The position numbers and the translations under genes are program-made. Below, piece after piece: positions 7,247 to 9,036 of a DNA stretch of 9,036 nt (positions are counted from its first letter, which is position 1; every line of letters begins with the position of its first letter). The DNA is from Bacteroidota bacterium (lineage in GTDB: Bacteria; Bacteroidota; Bacteroidia; Bacteroidales; VadinHA17): positions 1 to 9,036 of the forward strand of contig DAOVQI010000100.1 of the NCBI GenBank assembly GCA_030628785.1, written 5' to 3'. The notes under the pieces are model-generated. The model was not told where the DNA came from. It saw only the letters and a program-made list of their open reading frames with translations, and did not search any database.

Positions 7247-8827
7247 TTATTTTTCATAGGTTTTTTGTTCGTCTGAATAAACAATAATATCTCCTAACCA
7301 AAGCTTATATCCTGGTTTAGGATTGGTTAGCTTTACCGTTACTTTATGCTTTTGTTTTGGCAGGTTATATTTCCAGCAGATATCATGTCTTCTTGTAGTG
7401 AAACTGGTAGGAAGTTTAACCGATTCGGTAAGTTCTTCATTAATATAAACCTCTGCAATATGGACATAATCTTCAACAATATTATCGTCTTTTTGTGAAC
7501 TACCGGTTAAGACAAAACCTATTCCTTCAAATTCAAAAGTATATTCAGGATTTTTTTTGTTAATTGTTTTCTTTTCCCAATCAATTCTTTTTCTGTCTAT
7601 CGGGAAATGCCCTTTAAAAGCTTGTTCAAGTTTTACAGCTTTTGGTGCCTGAATTTTAATTACAACATTTTCTTCTTCTACAGTTCCCTCATTTAGTTCA
7701 ACCATCTGAAGTGCATGTTTATATCCCATCTCATAAACATCGTTCAATGAAATTGTTGTATATTTAAAGTCGATGTCCTCAACTTCCGGAAGTCCCATTT
7801 TCCAGTACTCGGGAATATTACTATATCCCAGCACAGCTCCGAGGATGCCTCCGGCACTTGCCGGGTTGCAGTCAGAATCCTGTCCGCAACGTGTACTGAT
7901 ATCAACAGTTTTTCCAAAATCTCCTTTCCCGTATAGAAGTCCGATTACTATATAGGCAGCATTGATTTTTGCATCGATATCAAAAGCCCTGAATACTCCA
8001 TTCGGACATCCTATATCAGAAGACCATTTTTTCTCCACTTCAAACCAGGTTATTTTCCAGTCATCAGGGTTCTGATAATACCAACCGATAACGTCATGTA
8101 TACACTGATAAAACTGACTTTCAACCGGGATGGTTTTTAATGCTTCTTTGACGATAAGTTCAATATCATCGGAAACGAATGCCAGCGAATACATAGATGC
8201 AACATACACCCCGCCATACCATCCATCACCGTAGTTCATTATATGTCCAATCTTATCGCAAATTTCTGTCGCGGAATTTATCATCCCGGGCGACATTAAA
8301 CCGGCAAAATCAGCTTCAATCTGGAAGTCGATATCATCGGCATGCGGATTGTTTATCCAGTTTCCTGACTCCGGAGGATTAATCCCGTTAAGAATATTAT
8401 ATCGTGCTGCCTGATTTGCATGCCAGAGCATATATTCAGCATTGGCAAATGCTTTTGCATGCGAGAGGGCAGGAGCATCCAATCCTTCGTTTTCAAAAAC
8501 TTTAACAAAAGTCAGATCCATGTAAATGTCGTCGTACAGACCGGGAGCATTATCATACCAGCTTTTAATATATCCATCATACCATGGAATTGGCTGGTAC
8601 TCCTGTATCATTGTCCCGTTAAACCTGAATTCTGTCGGACCTCCGTAAGTACAGCCAATTACCTGTCCAGCCCATCCTCCTTTAATCTTGTCTGATAGTT
8701 TTGCCTTGGGAATAATAATTTCTTCACCGATGATATGTACCGGGATGTCTTTTTGATCTGTTTTCTCACCGGCACAACCATAGGTTACTATAAATATGAT
8801 CCAAATATAATACACCAGGCTTTTCAT
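7247..8827 (-). CDS. Exported lipoprotein of the ADP-ribosylglycohydrolase family with C-terminal beta domain
   Basis: The 526-residue product begins MKSLVYYIWIIFIVTYGC, a lipoprotein signal with the lipid-attachment cysteine at C18 (lipobox T-Y-G-C, somewhat degenerate), so it should be anchored outside the inner membrane. Residues about 42-375 are the all-helical ADP-ribosylglycohydrolase domain (PF03747). KIKGGWAGQVIGCTYGGPTE (48-67) corresponds to the family's N-terminal G-D-x-x-G region; DDIYMDL (99-105) to the metal-binding DDT motif; and CGQDSDCNPASAGGILGAVL (314-333) to the second metal site, with D317 and D319. The usual D-T-D-T form is altered here to D-S-D-C-N. Residues about 395-520 form an extra beta-rich domain (YTFEFEGIGFVLTGSS; WLGDIIVYS near the end), possibly ligand- or sugar-binding. 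Relatives cleave ADP-ribose N- or O-glycosidic bonds in a metal-dependent way; whether this exported subgroup uses ADP-ribose, nucleosides or another N-glycoside is unknown. A permease gene follows downstream. No clear -7 box was found upstream. Confidence 0.86.
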   Translation of the reverse strand: MKSLVYYIWIIFIVTYGCAGEKTDQKDIPVHIIGEEIIIPKAKLSDKIKGGWAGQVIGCTYGGPTEFRFNGTMIQEYQPIPWYDGYIKSWYDNAPGLYDDIYMDLTFVKVFENEGLDAPALSHAKAFANAEYMLWHANQAARYNILNGINPPESGNWINNPHADDIDFQIEADFAGLMSPGMINSATEICDKIGHIMNYGDGWYGGVYVASMYSLAFVSDDIELIVKEALKTIPVESQFYQCIHDVIGWYYQNPDDWKITWFEVEKKWSSDIGCPNGVFRAFDIDAKINAAYIVIGLLYGKGDFGKTVDISTRCGQDSDCNPASAGGILGAVLGYSNIPEYWKMGLPEVEDIDFKYTTISLNDVYEMGYKHALQMVELNEGTVEEENVVIKIQAPKAVKLEQAFKGHFPIDRKRIDWEKKTINKKNPEYTFEFEGIGFVLTGSSQKDDNIVEDYVHIAEVYINEELTESVKLPTSFTTRRHDICWKYNLPKQKHKVTVKLTNPKPGYKLWLGDIIVYSDEQKTYEK

Positions 8828-8887
8828 AGTTTAATAATTTTAATGGTAACTTATCAATTAATATTTAATAGTATCGGAATTTACTCT

Positions 8888-8930
8888 CCGCCAGCTGGCG
8901 GATCATGAGATCGCCCCGCCCAGGCGGGGC
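8888..8930. repeat. Pair of GC-rich palindromes upstream of the ADP-ribosylglycohydrolase gene
   Basis: CCGCCAGCTGGCGG (8888-8901) is a perfect 14-bp palindrome. Eleven bases later GCCCCGCC (8913-8920) and GGCGGGGC (8923-8930) form a perfect 8-bp stem with a 2-base loop. Between them GATCATGAGATC (8901-8912) is itself nearly palindromic. The block is strikingly GC-rich in an AT-rich spacer, 60-100 bases upstream of the gene that starts at 8827. It resembles short palindromic intergenic elements that are dispersed in many environmental Bacteroidota genomes; only one copy of each lies in this window. Confidence 0.75.
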
Positions 8931-8982
8931 TAAGTTCAAAAATTTCCCTTATCATATGGGTGATTCCGTAGAGATTAAAAAA

Positions 8983-9036
8983 ATCCAAAGTTCAAAATCC
9001 AAAGTTCAAAATAAATTCCAAACCCCAAATCCCAAG
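8983..9036. repeat. 14-bp tandem repeat running to the window edge
   Basis: ATCCAAAGTTCAAA occurs twice in perfect tandem (8983-8996 and 8997-9010). The same A-rich theme with CCAAA and CCCAAA continues in degenerate form (TTCCAAACCCCAAATCCCAAG) to the last base, so the array is probably cut by the window boundary. TAAGTTCAAA at 8931-8940 is a possible further half unit. No gene is visible between 8828 and 9036. Confidence 0.75.

Noticed and set aside
7048..7284. Minus-strand open frame of 78 codons through the octamer repeat, overlapping the end of the hydrolase gene
   Set aside because: Its residues are a direct translation of the repeats (K/W/N/G- and I/F/Q/Y/S-rich), and it overlaps the C-terminal codons of a clear gene. 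No domain or credible signal is visible.
7773..8695. Several plus-strand open frames of 60-91 codons opposite the hydrolase gene
   Set aside because: They are antisense shadows of a well-supported lipoprotein enzyme gene and show no domain or export signal.

Overview
The window looks like a chromosomal stretch from an environmental Bacteroidota (Bacteroidales/Marinilabiliales-like). The evidence is: a perfect Bacteroidetes-type -7 element (TATCTTTG), AT-rich spacers, weak purine-rich ribosome-binding regions, a relic of a type IX secretion (T9SS) C-terminal sorting tail, a DUF1080 protein, a macroglobulin-like/TonB-plug-like secreted protein, and short-period intergenic repeats of a kind often seen in such genomes. 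No rRNA, tRNA, CRISPR array, phage genes or intact mobile element is visible. The species cannot be read from the sequence.

Layout, left to right. A stand-alone exported DUF1080 (3-keto-glycoside hydrolase/lyase family) protein is on the plus strand (169-1206). It is followed by a 470-base scar region (1207-1677) holding a possible weak terminator, a 9-bp inverted repeat, and a minus-strand gene relic in which an IS21 transposase (IstA) fragment is joined in frame to the last residues of a T9SS sorting domain. A clear Bacteroidetes promoter at about 1647-1680 then drives two secreted proteins in tandem on the plus strand: an uncharacterised 300-residue protein (1729-2631) and an MG2-like/TonB-plug-like protein (2645-4381). 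An AbgT-family inner-membrane transporter (4431-5960) follows after 49 bases and may belong to the same transcript.

The right half is on the minus strand and converges on the AbgT gene. Read in its own direction, it starts with an exported lipoprotein of the ADP-ribosylglycohydrolase family carrying an extra C-terminal beta domain (8827-7247). A 217-base spacer dominated by an 8-bp periodic TGGAATNN/NNATTCCA inverted repeat follows, then a ten-helix DMT-superfamily permease of the GRP sugar/ureide-permease type (7029-6031). The likely logic is that the lipoprotein cleaves an N-glycosidic (ADP-ribose- or nucleoside-like) substrate outside the inner membrane and the permease imports a product. 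This is inference from family and adjacency.

Region-wide, the genes are ordinary Bacteroidota families. The least explained parts are the periodic inverted repeat inside the presumptive hydrolase-permease operon, the palindrome pair and 14-bp tandem repeat upstream of the hydrolase, the IS21/T9SS chimeric relic, and the ambiguous gene boundary near 2540-2645. I did not find convincing evidence of a wholly new multi-gene system.
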